A stretch of 64,000 bases of DNA from Megaustenia siamemsis (taxonomy: Eukaryota > Mollusca > Gastropoda > Stylommatophora > Ariophantidae). The notes under the pieces are model-generated. The model searched no databases, was not told where the DNA came from, and worked only from the letters and a program-made list of their open reading frames with translations. The position numbers were made by a program, and so were the translations under genes. The stretch lies in the NCBI GenBank assembly GCA_032433765.1, contig JAVIAB010000049.1, forward strand, positions 21,001,779-21,065,778. Reading direction: 5' to 3'. Within the stretch, counting starts at the first letter, position 1. Each line of letters begins with the position of its first letter. Positions 50,997 to 61,100 of the stretch are shown here, piece after piece.

Positions 50997-51039
50997 AGTT
51001 GTAATAATTACTATTATCGTTCTTACGTGTACAATTGTA

Positions 51040-51362
51040 TTGCAGGAACTACTGAGTTAAGTGCTCTGTGCACACCGTGAGCTGTCTATCTAATCCGTTT
51101 TGATCATGTTTGAATATTCCAATTGTTTACGATGAATGATGATATCGTATGACAGGGAACAGTTGGCTGTGTTCACTTTCTGCGCGGTTTCGCCTTATGT
51201 CTTTTGGCGTGTGCTGAGACTGCTATGATGGGGACTACAGTTACCACCTTCCTTTGTTTGGGAGATGAGCTATTAATTCGGATGATTCCGCTGGCACGGG
51301 CGGTTGAGCAATTTTAGATTTTGATTCGTTTGCAGTGATAACGGGGCCTTCCATAACCAAAT
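51040..51362 (-). repeat. Dispersed repeat F, minus copy
   Basis: Reverse complement of the family, from caggaactactgagttaagt through cacaccgtgagctg, gatatcgtatgacagggaac, cttatgtcttttggcgtgtg to gcagtgataacggggccttc. Confidence 0.85.
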
Positions 51363-51364
51363 AA

Positions 51365-51456
51365 CCATTGTATTTTTACTGTTATTACTATTGTTATTAC
51401 TATTGTTATTACTGTTGTTATTACTATTGTTATTACTGTTATTATTATTTGTTACT

Positions 51457-51498
<42 letters not shown>

Positions 51499-52060
51499 TG
51501 CTGTTATTATGTTTATTGTTATTACTATTACTAGTATTATTGTTATTTTGATAATATTGCTCTTTTTGCTCATCATCGAGTGCCGTCTCCGCATCGAAGG
51601 TTGGCTACCATGGAACGCAATTCCACTCTGTCTCTTGCTTTGATGGTGCAGATTGTCATAGGCTGACTTGTCCATCTTTTGATGTTACTCGTCCATGTTA
51701 GGCTTGGTCTGCCTCTGCCTCTTCTACCTTATATTTTCCCTTTCAATATTACTTTTATTAGACTGTTGTGTCTTTTAACATGACCCAAAAATTTCATTTG
51801 TCTTGTTTGAATTGTGTTGAATAGTTCTATTTTCATTTTTAGTTGTTTTAAAACTTCCTCGTTTGTTTTATTTTTTTTCATCCAATTCTACCTATTCTTC
51901 TATAAATCCACATTTCTTTTTTGCTACTGTATTATTGTTATATTACTGTTATTATTATTATTATTTTTGTTATTATTATTTTTGTTAATACTAACTTTAC
52001 TGTTATTTTTATTTTTATAATGTTGTTTTTGTTATTGCATAATTATAATGTTATTATTAT
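51365..52060. repeat. TTA/TTG-rich microsatellite interrupted by LINE-A
   Basis: Impure TTA and TTG/TAC trinucleotide runs at 51375-51562 and again at 51926-52050, separated by the LINE-A copy. A pure (ATT)n block of about 11 units lies at 51461-51496. Confidence 0.88.
51563..51925 (-). mobile_element. LINE-A, short copy with 8-bp target duplication
   Basis: Element 51571-51917 on the minus strand, 5'-truncated, with a minimal ATG-type tail (catcatcgagtgccg). The flanks share tttttgct (51563-51570 and 51918-51925). Coding covers the RRIGRIG-type region to RSMVANLRCGDGTR with small frameshifts. Confidence 0.88.
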
Positions 52061-52885
52061 TGATGTTATAATTATTTGCACACTGTTATATGGATCTGAT
52101 GCCTGGACAACATTATTCTCCGTAGAGTAGTGCACATCAAATGGCAGGACAAAACAACCAACTTAACTTTCATGGAACGTACCCCAACAATCATGTCGAT
52201 GCTCAGGTGTACAAGAGTAAAATGACTGGGGCACGTCAGCGAATGGAAGAAAAACTCATCCCCAGGCAAATACTATCATTATCATCATGTGCCATACCGG
52301 TTGGCATAGGCGATCATGTCCTTCCACAATTTTCTATCTACAGTGCATCGTATCAGTTCTGTTGTTGGCTGTTTTCCATGCCATGACACCAAGGTATCCA
52401 GTATTTTCTCTCTTTGTCGTCCGCGATCTCTCTTTCCTTTTATTTTGCCAGTTGTAACCAAGTATTCCAACTTTCCTCTTCTCATGATGTGCCTGAAAAA
52501 TGATGATTGCTTCTTTTTGATGTTTTTTAAGAGCCCCCTTTTTAAATACTATATGGTGAACTAATACACGGGAAAATACAAATTGGCGGACCTAAACTAC
52601 GATATATAGATATCTGTAAATCATCTCTGAATGGCTTCCCCATATGTGAGTATAAATGGGAACATCTGGCAAGTGATCGCACATCATGGAGAGCATGTAT
52701 AAGGAACGGTATAACATCTTTTGAGACTGTGCTAAGGCAAAACTTAGAAGAGAAAAGATTCATGAAAAAAGATGGAAAACCCTGTGAATCAGTGGTCCTG
52801 ACTTGTTCATTATGTGACCGCCTGTGTTAGTCAAACATTGGTAGAATTAGCCACGAGAGAAGCTGTTCAACAAACAAATACCTCA
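52055..52885 (+). mobile_element. LINE-Q 3' coding end, split by LINE-C
   Basis: Left part (52055-52276) gives CTLLYGSDAWTTLF, then RRVVHIKWQDKTTNLTFMER, TPTIMSMLRCTRVK and EEKLIPRQIL. Right part (52553-52830) continues in register as YGELIHGKIQIGGPKLRYID, ICKSSLNGFPICEYKWEHLA, SDRTSWRACIRNGITSFETV and LEEKRFMKKDGKPCESVVLT CSLCDRLC, then a stop and SNIGRISHERSCST. The CxxC and HxxxC residues form a terminal zinc finger known in some LINE families. The join IPRQILYGEL is restored if the LINE-C insertion is ignored. Confidence 0.88.
52268..52552 (-). mobile_element. LINE-C, 267-bp copy nested in LINE-Q, 9-bp target duplication
   Basis: Element 52277-52543 on the minus strand: MRRGKLEYLVTTGKIKGKRD, RGRQREKILDTLVSWHGKQP to WKDMIAYANRYGT with tail tatcattatcatcatg at left. 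The duplication aaatactat is perfect at 52268-52276 and 52544-52552. The coding end is intact and matches the consensus well. Confidence 0.96.
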
Positions 52886-53121
52886 ACAAAATACACAATA
52901 GCCTCCATTAGACCGTCTGACAAAACGAAAAGGACCATATATGTAGTATTTGTATTAGTCTTACTCACATAATGGTTGTTAGTATTATTTATTATTGTTA
53001 TTATTATCGTTATGATTATTCTTGCTGCAGTCATTGTAATTAATATTTTTCTTCTATTATTCTTTTAAATTATAAATGTTATTACTACTGCAATTATTTT
53101 TTTTATCTTGTTGTTTTTATT
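52886..53121. other. AT-rich spacer
   Basis: TTA-rich sequence from about 52970, otherwise unassigned. Confidence 0.55.
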
Positions 53122-53708
53122 ATTGCTATTCATCATTAAGTACCGGGCCTACTGGCGTAGGTGATCATGTCTCTTTCACAATTTTCGATCTCGGCAGCTA
53201 TTTATCATTTCTGTTGTTGACCTTCTGCCAAGACATTCTCTTAAGCTGTCTGGTATTTTTTCACTTTGCTTTCCTCTATCTCTTCGTCCCTCGATTTTCA
53301 CAGTTGTTACAAAATATTCCAGCTGTCCCCTTCTCATTACATGGCCAAAAAAGGATGATCGTTTCTTCCTAATATTGGAAATTAGCTCTCTTTTTTGCTT
53401 TCACCTCTTTCAGAAATTTTTCATTACTCTTCTTAGCTGTCCATGGTATTCTCAATATTCTTCTGTAAAACAACATTTCTGCAGACTACAGTGATTTTCT
53501 TGTCTGTTGTCCTATTGTCCATGATTCGCATCCATATGTTAAGACTGACTCTACATAACATTTAAGAACTCTTTTTCTTGTTTCTATTGTCAAAAATGGA
53601 TTGCATAGTATCTTCCTCATTTTTTGGAAAGCTGCTTTTGCCTGAGCCATTCTTCATCTCACCCTCTATTGTACATCTTCCGTCTGAGGATAACAAATCA
53701 TTGCTATT
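53122..53708 (-). mobile_element. LINE-B, 570-bp copy with 9-bp target duplication
   Basis: Element 53131-53699 on the minus strand. It covers the sequence from EGEMKNGSGKSSFPKNEEDT through the NHGQ.CESWTI, FYRRILRIPWTAKKSNEKFL and MRRGQLEYFVTTVK regions to the ATG-type tail. The duplication attgctatt is at 53122-53130 and 53700-53708. Confidence 0.93.
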
Positions 53709-53871
53709 AATATTATTCTTATTCTGTGTGCTCTTTGTTGCAGAAAAAAAAACATTGTCATCAATCATTATTTTCTATAATACAAACCCATCCCAAAAAA
53801 ACGAGTCTACTGAAGGTTTATAGTCTACGTTTGTATAATCGACGTCAACAATTTACCTTTGTAATGTAAAC

Positions 53872-54100
53872 TTAAAACTCTTTCCGTACGTTGCGCCGCA
53901 CAGTGCGTTACTCTCAATTTAATTATTGTAAACCGTCATTAAACCATATTCTATTTACATGTCTTGTCTCATCTTGGTATTGGTGAAATATAATTCCTTG
54001 TTTAATTATCTAAAAATGTATATATAATATGATAAGTGTTAGATACATTTAAACATATAGATTATTTTTTTAAAACATGAAAAATTTTATCTTTGAGATC
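53872..54100 (-). repeat. Dispersed repeat I
   Basis: Shares ctctttccgtacg, gcgccgcacagtgcgttact, taaaccgtcattaaaccata, gtcttgtctcatcttggta and tgttagatacatttaaaca with the candidate MITE at 9.5 kb. Confidence 0.7.
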
Positions 54101-54154
54101 TCTAACACTAAATTGATTTTTTTTTAAATGCCGTATTGAGAGTTAGGTTAGGAT

Positions 54155-54335
54155 TTTTATTTATGATTTCTCTCTGCGGGAACCAACCCTGGTCTCAGCA
54201 GCGAGGCCCGGCTTGAAACGTCAATTACTTATCGACGGAAAAAAAAATATGAGTACCTCCGAAGTCGCAGTTATCTGCCTGTGCGGCGAGGGATCCCTGT
54301 GCAGACAGCTGCCAGGGAAAAGTGGATTAACACGC
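54155..54335 (+). mobile_element. SINE-2 body without head
   Basis: Plus-strand match to the body of the 24.7-kb copy: tttctctctgcgggaaccaa, gcagcgaggcccggcttgaa, acgtcaattacttatcgacg and gtacctccgaagtcgcagtt. The tRNA-like head is absent. Confidence 0.7.
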
Positions 54336-54559
54336 AAAATTCAGTTTCTAGTCTCTAGGAACTTCGTCAGAGGTAAAAATTGGCGAACGTAAAAAAAAAA
54401 GAAAGAAAATTTTTTTTTTTTTAAATAAAGAGTTAAGAGCAATCTAATTTTCAATTCAGTCATTCATACTCCTCTCAGGTCGAAGACGATACGCATGACG
54501 AAAGTCATAGTTCTCCACAATTGCTGATGTGCTGAAAGTTCCGGAAAGGTCGTGATTGT
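54336..54559. other. Spacer
   Basis: Includes A-rich and T-rich runs; cttcgtcagaggtaaaaatt resembles part of 25.46-25.49 kb (inverted). No gene. Confidence 0.45.
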
Positions 54560-54902
54560 ATCTTAGTCTAATAGTTCAACCTTCCTTGATAATTCTTCCA
54601 CATTTAAGTTTTCAAAAAAGGCCTCACAACAGCAGAGGTGATAGCTTGCATCAGTATCGGTGAACCAAAACCATCCAGACACTACTTCACCTCTCCGGGG
54701 TGCCTCCAGAAACAGACTAACCAGTCTAATCTGGTCAAGGAAGTAAGAATGGAAAAGGGAAGACAAGCCCGGTATTCAAAAACAACATGCTGAAATCGGA
54801 CTGCAAACCGCAACACAACGTATACGCGCCACTTAACGACCTTTTAAGGGCGGATGATGAAGTCGTGTATTCCTTTAGTCATCGGGAGAAAGCAAGCAAG
54901 CA
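54560..54902 (+). repeat. Dispersed repeat H, 3' half
   Basis: Shares cacctctccggggtgcctcc, agactaaccagtctaatctg, gggaagacaagcccggtatt, accgcaacacaacg and gggcggatgatgaag with the 19.4-kb copy. Confidence 0.75.
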
Positions 54903-54910
54903 AACTAGTT

Positions 54911-55198
54911 TTAACTTACCTGTGATTTAACTTACCTGTGATTTAACTTACCTGTAATTTAACTTACCTGTAATTTAACTTACCTGTGGTTTAACTTACC
55001 TGTAATTTAACTTACCTGTGGTTTAAATTACCTGTGATTTAACTTACCTGTGGTTTAACTTACCTGTGGTTTAAATTACCTGTGATTTAACTTACCGGTG
55101 ATTTAACTTACCTGCAATTTAACTTACCTGTAATTTAACTTACCTGTGGTTTAAATTACCTGTGATTTAACTTACCTGTGGTTTAACTTACCTGTGAA
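54911..55198. repeat. 16-bp minisatellite, 18 copies, each a splice-donor-like sequence on the minus strand
   Basis: Unit ttaacttacctgtgat with gtggt, gtaat and gcaat variants. Reverse-complemented, 14 of the 18 units contain CAGGTAAGTT, a perfect match to the 5' splice-site consensus; the others carry one change (aaattacctg or aacttaccgg). Confidence 0.95.
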
Positions 55199-55279
55199 AT
55201 ATGTATCTCGGGACGGGTAAAGTCCTAAAAGTACCTGGGAGTAAGTTTACCGCGTCGGGACCGTTGACGTTTTAATGTT

Positions 55280-55380
55280 TCCAGGATTAAGTTTGCCGAA
55301 TTAAGTTTACTGAATTAAGTTTACTGAATTAAGTTTACCGAATTAAGTTACCGGATTAAGTCATAGAATTAAGTTAATCG
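55280..55380. repeat. 14-bp tandem repeat (GAATTAAGTTTACY), about 6 copies
   Basis: Starts after gtttgccgaattaag and decays to ccggattaagtcatagaatt. The taagtttac core resembles part of the neighbouring 16-bp unit in reverse complement, so the two arrays may share ancestry. Confidence 0.8.
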
Positions 55381-55424
55381 GGTCGGGATAGGTAAAGTTT
55401 TGGAGAGAAATAAAAATAAATAAA

Positions 55425-55625
55425 TATTATTATAAAGGGAAACTTCCGAGGCGATAATCAGCGAATCAATTCAGAGGAAGAGGTATGTTTACAGCACTCG
55501 GAAAAATTGACAAATTATCAACAACAGAAAAAAATATGGACCAAAGCAGGATCGAACCCGTACTCAGTGGCACAGCGCCTTCCCACGAAAAGCCAAATGC
55601 TAGGGAACACTGCCACTCTTTTAAA
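55425..55625 (+). repeat. Dispersed repeat H, 5' half
   Basis: Matches 19435-19660 closely: gggaaacttccgaggcgata, gaggaagaggtatgtttaca, caaagcaggatcgaacccgt and gcagtgttccctagcat on the minus strand. Ends where the other half (54.56 kb) would begin, so repeat H has been split and shuffled here. Confidence 0.8.
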
Positions 55626-56085
55626 AGTTTCATGGATTAAGTTTCTCGGAATACCCTCGACGCTGAAAGGTAAATGAAGAATTAAAGAAGAAGAAGAAAG
55701 TTAAAACAAACATCTGTATATAATATATGACGAGCGTCAGTCTCCAATCTAACAGATCACCAGCTTAATACCAAGGGGACACGTGACCAAATATAGCTCA
55801 ATTTATTGCCGGATAATGGAACTTAAGAAAAATGGGAAATACCCAATTATTGACTTTTTGTTCAATTTCAAAAGCCGTCATCGGATATTCCCGCAACGCT
55901 AAACGTTACCCTGTGCAAATATAAGAACTGAAGTCATGAAAGATGAGAAATTCCCGGTCTGTTTCTTCTACGTGCTCTTCTTTAATTACAGGCCAATAAT
56001 TAGCGGAACCTAAACAGGTCCACCCAAATTGATGGTAGTAAAATTTAAATGAAAAAAAAAATGATATGTACACGTTTCCGGCCGG
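55626..56085. other. No recognisable feature
   Basis: Contains a short gaagaagaagaa tract at 55684-55696, otherwise unassigned. Confidence 0.45.
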
Positions 56086-56086
56086 C

Positions 56087-56250
56087 ATGGTTATGGAAGG
56101 CCCCGGTATCACTGCAAACGAATTAAAATCCAAAATTGCTCAACCGCCCGTGCCAGTGGAATCATCCGAATTACTAACTCATCTCCTAGACAAAGAAAGG
56201 TAGCTGTAGTCCCCATCATAGCAGTCTCAGCACACGCCAAAAGACATACT
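56087..56250 (+). repeat. Dispersed repeat F, 5' half
   Basis: Starts catggttatggaaggccccg and ends within cacacgccaaaagacat. Confidence 0.82.
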
Positions 56251-56466
56251 GATTTTTCCGGTATACATAACGTCAAAATGTACGAAAACATACATTACGA
56301 ACTATATCTTTTTGCTAATGGCTGTTCGTATGTCCCTAGACAGGCCGTTCGATGATGATAAAAGGCGAAATGACGGAGCTTTGTTCATGAGGGCAGCTGC
56401 GGGGTGACTCCCGGAGTTTCATGTTAGTCAGGAGGGATGTTGTCTAGATTCAAGAGGGCTACTGTG

Positions 56467-56505
56467 AGATGAGAGCCACGATAGCTCAGTGGTTAGTTTA
56501 CTGGA
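56467..56505 (+). mobile_element. SINE-1 head fragment
   Basis: Only the A-box end (gagccacgatagctcagtgg, ttagtttactggact) is present. It is cut off by the ATG-type tail of the following LINE-B copy, so LINE-B inserted here or the SINE body was deleted. Confidence 0.85.
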
Positions 56506-57062
56506 CTCATCATCGTCATTATCATCATCAAGTACCGGGCCTGCTGGCGTAGGTGATCATGTCTCTCCACAATTTTCCATCACGACAGTTATTTATCATT
56601 TCTGTTGTTGACCTTCTGCAAAGCCATTCTCTTTAGCTGTCTGGTATCTTTTCTCTTTGCTACCCTCTATCTCTTCATCCCGCAATTTTTCCAGTTGTTA
56701 CAATATATTCCAGCTGTTTTCTTCTCATACATGGCCAAAAAATGATGATTGTTTCTACCTAATATTGGAAATTAGCTCTCTTTTTGCTTTGACCTCTTTC
56801 AGAACGTTTTCATTACTCTTCTTAGCTGTCCATGGTATTCTCAACATTTTTCTTTAAAAGTACATTTCTACAGACTCCAATTATTTTCTTGTCTGTTGTC
56901 CCTTTGTCCATGATTCACATCCATATGTTAAGACCGGCTATACATAACATTTAAGAACTATTTTTCTTGTTTCTATTGTCAAAAATGGATTGCATAGTAT
57001 CTTCCTCACTTTTTGGAAAGCTGCATTTTCCTGAGCCATTCTTCATCTCACCTCTTTTGTAC
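56506..57062 (-). mobile_element. LINE-B, minus copy
   Basis: Tail catcatcgtcattatcatc at left, then the LINE-B 3' region in the minus direction up to the EGEMKNGSGKC SFPKSEEDT block near 57060. The middle includes NVLKEVKAKRELISNIR. Frames are interrupted. No target duplication is visible. Confidence 0.9.
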
Positions 57063-57064
57063 AT

Positions 57065-57990
57065 TGGGAGGCAACATAAAACCACCGTCGTAACTTCTAT
57101 GTACAATCATGAATCCATCCACTATACAGCCTGGATTTGGCACTCTCCGATTTCCATCTCTTGAGAACATTCTCAAGACCTACAATTAAATATCACAGTT
57201 GAGGGAATACATCTGAAGACAGTCCAGAGCTACAACTACCTGGGACATACTTTTACCAATGATGGAAAATGTAAAATTGAAATAAACAAAAGAATAGGTA
57301 TGGCAAAAAGTAATTTTAATGCCACGAAAAATATTCTAACAACAAAACAAATATCAACAGGGCTGAAACTAAGAATGGCAAAATGTTACATCTTCTCAAT
57401 ATTCCTGAATGGTGCAGAAACATGGACATTAAACAAGAAAACAGAACAGAAAATTGAAGCCTTTGAAATGTGGATTTATAGAAGAATAGGTAGAATTGGA
57501 TGGAAAGAAAAGAAAACAAACGATGAAGTTTTAAAACAACTGAAAATAAAAAGAGAACTACTAAATACAATTAAGATAAGACAAATGCAATTTTTGGGGC
57601 ATGTTAAAAGACACAACAGCCTACTAAAAGTAATACTGGAAGGAAAAATACAAGGTAAAAGAGACAGTGGCAGACCAAGACTAACATGGACGAATAACAT
57701 CAAAAGATGGACAAGTCAATATATGACAGCCTGCACCATCAAAGCAAGAAACAGAGTAGAATGGCGATCCATAGTAGCCAACCTTCGTTGCGGAGAAGGC
57801 ACTCGATGATGATGATGATGATGATGATTTCCATCTCTTTGGTCCACTTAAAGATGCCCCCGTGGTACAAGGTTTGAAGATGATGAAGGCGTGATTCATG
57901 CAGCGAAGAAATGGCTACACGACGAAGACAAATGCTGATGCAGGCTAGGAATACATGCGCTTGTTGCGCGCTGGCGGGGATTATCTTGAA
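57065..57990 (+). pseudogene. Mariner-family transposase C-terminus, split by LINE-A
   Basis: Left exon-like part at about 57095-57162 reads NHESIHYTAW in one frame and HPLYSLDLALSDFHL in another; the right part (57826-57990) continues FHLFGPLKDAP, then after frameshifts RGTRFEDDEG, VIHAAKKWLHDEDK and GIHALVARWRGL. The YS.DLA.SDFHLF block is the third catalytic aspartate region of mariner DDD transposases, which cut and paste DNA flanked by TA. Terminal inverted repeats were not identified. It is an old, frameshifted relic. Confidence 0.85.
57149..57839 (+). mobile_element. LINE-A nested in the mariner relic, 14-bp target duplication
   Basis: Element 57163-57825 with an open frame of 169 residues (57300-57809): MAKSNFNATKNILTTKQIST, GAETWTLNKKTEQKIEAFEM, WIYRRIGRIGWKEKKTNDEV, FLGHVKRHNSLLKVILEGKI to RSIVANLRCGEGTR and a (GAT)8 tail. 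The duplication gatttccatctctt is at 57149-57162 and 57826-57839. This is the cleanest LINE-A copy here. Confidence 0.96.
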
Positions 57991-58187
57991 TGATACCGAT
58001 GTTTATAAGACGTATCCATATATGCTGTGTACAATTTTCAAACTTCTTGAAGTAGCGGTTCCCGAGAAAACCGATGTGGCGCATTAGTTTCTGATTCATG
58101 CAAAATTATGCTTACACATTTCTCCTTTCTCTTGCGTCTCTTCAAGACAACTGCAGAAGTTGTATGTTATGTTGTTGACTTTAATAT
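57991..58187. other. Spacer
   Basis: Possible mariner 3' remainder (cgtatccatatatgctgtgt) then AT-rich sequence; nothing supported. Confidence 0.45.
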
Positions 58188-58480
58188 TGTAGTACATAAA
58201 ACAAAAGTAAAAAAATGTAAGTACCCCCGTCACGCCAAGTGGCGTATAGGGAATATGGTATTAGTGACCACAAATTTTACAGACCTTCGGCACATGATTT
58301 TTGGGGTAATGTGGTCGGTATTACGCCCTTGCCGCTTTACTTTCCCAGAAAAAAATCCGGTACCCATTAATGGCTGGGTGAACGGGAAGCCGTCGGTTGG
58401 AATCGAACCCTATCTCTTGTCCTTTGTAGTCCAGTTCACTAACCACTGAGCTATCGGGGCTCCCATATAATGTAGTACAT
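58188..58480 (-). mobile_element. SINE-1, minus copy, first step of a three-step cascade
   Basis: Body about 58198-58468 on the minus strand, complete from head (plus-strand gagctatcggggctccc) to the 3' hairpin, with an A-rich plus-strand tail. The duplication tgtagtacat is at 58188-58197 and 58471-58480. Confidence 0.93.
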
Positions 58481-59022
58481 CTTCTTCTTCTACCTTTTAG
58501 CTCCCAGTGGAGCATAGGTCTTCAACAAACACTTTCCAAGTCGTTCTGTTTTTTGCCATTCTTTTAAGATCATCCCATGTCTTCCCCATCATCTTCATCT
58601 CTGCTTCGATCTGTCTTCTCCAAGAATTCCTTGGTCTTCCTCTTTGTCTTTTCCCCTGGGGATTCCAAAAAGGGCCTGTTGTGTAACACTCTCAGTTGGC
58701 TTCCGTAGTGTGTTTCCTATCCATCGCCATCGTCTTCGCTGTATCTCTTTATCCACTGGTATTTGACTGGTACATTTCCATAATTCCACGTTAGTGACTT
58801 TGTCCTGCCATTTCCATCCCTTTATTCTGCGCAAGCATCCATTAATGAAAGTCTGTACCTTCGTGATTGTCAATTTTGTTATTCTCCATGTTTCACAGCC
58901 ATATAATAGGACCGACTTAACATTTGAGTTGAAAATTTTTATTTTTGTATTTAGCCTAATTTCTTTGGATTTCCATATGTTTCCCAGTGCAATGAAAGCT
59001 CCTGCAATGAAATGTAGTACAT
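58469..59022 (-). mobile_element. LINE-D, 530-bp copy, second step of the cascade
   Basis: Element about 58481-59010 on the minus strand, GAA-type tail at left (cttcttcttctacctttt) and a single 38-bp terminal unit. It encodes MTITKVQTFINGCLRRIKGW, KWQDKVTNVELWKCTSQIPV, DKEIQRRRWRWIGNTLRKPT and ALFGIPRGKDKEEDQGILGE DRSKQR, mostly in one frame. The duplication aatgtagtacat is at 58469-58480 and 59011-59022. It provides the uninterrupted reference for two other nested loci. Confidence 0.95.
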
Positions 59023-59666
59023 CTATCTATCTATTGACCTTTCGAGCCGTAACCGGCCCATAGGGCGTAGACCAAGATACACCTTCTCCTATATGAATTT
59101 TTGTTCTAGCAGTTTTCTTTTAAAGATATTTTATCAAATCTCGCCATCTGTCTCTGTTCTGTGCAAGCAGTTCTATCTCATTGAGGGAGCCGATTCCTGC
59201 TGCTCTTGCCTCTCTCATCAATGTTCTTCTCAGTGTCTCCCTGGGTCTTCCTCTTTTTCTTTTACCTGTTGTTTCCCATATGAGGGCTTGCTTTGCTATT
59301 CGATTATTATCTCTTCTCATCACATGTCCAACGTATGACCATCGTCTTTTCTTTATTACTGAAGATATTAGTGGTTGATTGGCGATTTCTCTAATTTCCT
59401 CGTTTGTTTTGAATTCGTTCCATTCTATACCAAGTATTTTCCTTAGACATTTATTTTCGAATGCGTTCAACTTTGTTTCTATATCTCTTGTTGTTTTCCA
59501 GCTTTCACACGCATACGTAAGGGTTGATAGTACATTTGATTTGAATAGCCTAAGTTTTGTGTTTGTGCTAATGAGTTTTGATTTCCACAACTTTTCAAGG
59601 CTTCTGAAAGACATTGCTGCTTTAGCCATTCTGATTCTAATTTCTTTGCTTGTATCCCTAGTACAT
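59015..59666 (-). mobile_element. LINE-R, 636-bp copy, third step of the cascade
   Basis: Element 59023-59658 on the minus strand, TAGA tail at left, duplication tagtacat at 59015-59022 and 59659-59666. It carries 169 open residues (59120-59629) from MAKAAMSFRSLEKLWKSKLI to RDRWRDLIKYL, nearly identical to the 2.5-kb copy. Confidence 0.96.
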
Positions 59667-59734
59667 ATTCAGATATAAATTATGAGATTTTTTATTCTTT
59701 CGTTGGCCTCTCCTGATGTTATATTTTCAGATTG

Positions 59735-60848
59735 CTATTAGATTGCTATTTATTTGCTATTTGATTGCTATTAGGTTGCTATTAGGTTGTTATTAGATTG
59801 CTAATAGATTGCTATTAGGTTGTTATTATATTGCTATTAGATTGCTATTAGGTTGTTATAAGATTGCTAATAGATTGCTATTAGGTTGTTATTAGATTGC
59901 TATTAGATTTTTATTAGGTTGTTATTAGATTGCTAATAGATTGCTATTAGGTTGTTATAAGATTGCTAATAGATTGCTATTAGGTTGTTATTAGATTGCT
60001 ATTAGATTGCTATTAGGTTGTTATTAGATTGCTAAAAGATTGCTATTAGGTTGTTATTAGATTGCTAATAGATTGCGATTAGGTTTTTATTAGATTGCTA
60101 TTAGATTGCTATTAGGTTGTTATTAGATTGCTAATAGATTGCTATTAGGTTGTTATTAGATTGCTAATAGATTGCTATTAGGTTGTTATTAGATTGCTAT
60201 TAGATTGCTATTAGGTTGTTATTAGATTGGTAATAGATTGCTATTAGGTTGTTATTAGATTGCTAATAGATTGCTTTTAGATTGCTATTAGATTGCTATT
60301 AGATTGCTATTAGATTACTATTTGGTTGTTATTAGATTGCTATTAGATTGCTATTAGATTGCTATTAGGTTGATATTAGATTGCTATTAGGTTGTTATTA
60401 GGTTGCTAATAGATTGCTATTAGGTTGTTATAAGATTGCTAATAGATTGCTATTAGGTTGTTATTAGATTGCTATTAGATTTCTATTAGGTTGTTATTAG
60501 ATTGCTAATAGATTGCTATTAGGTTGTTATTAGATTGCTAATAGATTGCTATTAGGTTGTTATTAGATTGCTAATAGATTGCTATTAGGTTGTTATTAGA
60601 TTGCTAATAGATTGCTATTAGGTTGTTATTAGATTGCTATTAGATTGCTATTAGGTTGTTATTAGATTGCTAATAGATTGCTATTAGGTTGTTATTAGAT
60701 TGCTAATAGATTGCTATTATGTTGTTATTAGATTGCTAATAGATTGCTATTAGGTTGTTATTAGATTGCTAATAGATTGCTATTAGGTTGATATTAGATT
60801 GCTATTAGGTTGTTATTAGGTTGATATTAGATTGCTAATAGATTGCAA
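59735..60848. repeat. 11-bp minisatellite (TTGCTATTAGA), about 100 units with 33-bp higher order
   Basis: The dominant three-unit pattern is ttgctattagg, ttgttattaga, ttgctaataga. Runs of simple ttgctattaga occur near 60280-60350. No LINE source is recognised. Confidence 0.96.
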
Positions 60849-61100
60849 TTGATTAGCAACCTAATATCAACCTAATAGCAATCTAATAGCAATCTAATAA
60901 CAATCTAATAGCAATCTATTAGCAATCAAATAGCAATCAAACAGCAATCAAATAGCAAACAAATAGCAATCTAATAGCAATCCAAGTAATCTAATAGCAA
61001 TAAAAAAACAATCAAATAGCAATCTAATAACAACATAATAGCAATCTATTAGCAATAAAACAGCTATAAAACAACAGTCAAACAGCAATCAAATACAAGT
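60849..61100. repeat. Inverted arm of the 11-bp array
   Basis: The same units appear in reverse complement (ctaatagcaatctaatagca) from about 60852, degenerating to caaacagcaatcaaatag by 61095. The switch point is a near-perfect palindrome: ggttgatattag, ttgctaat on the left pair with attagcaa, ctaatatcaacc on the right, around a 12-base centre at about 60838-60849. Confidence 0.93.
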
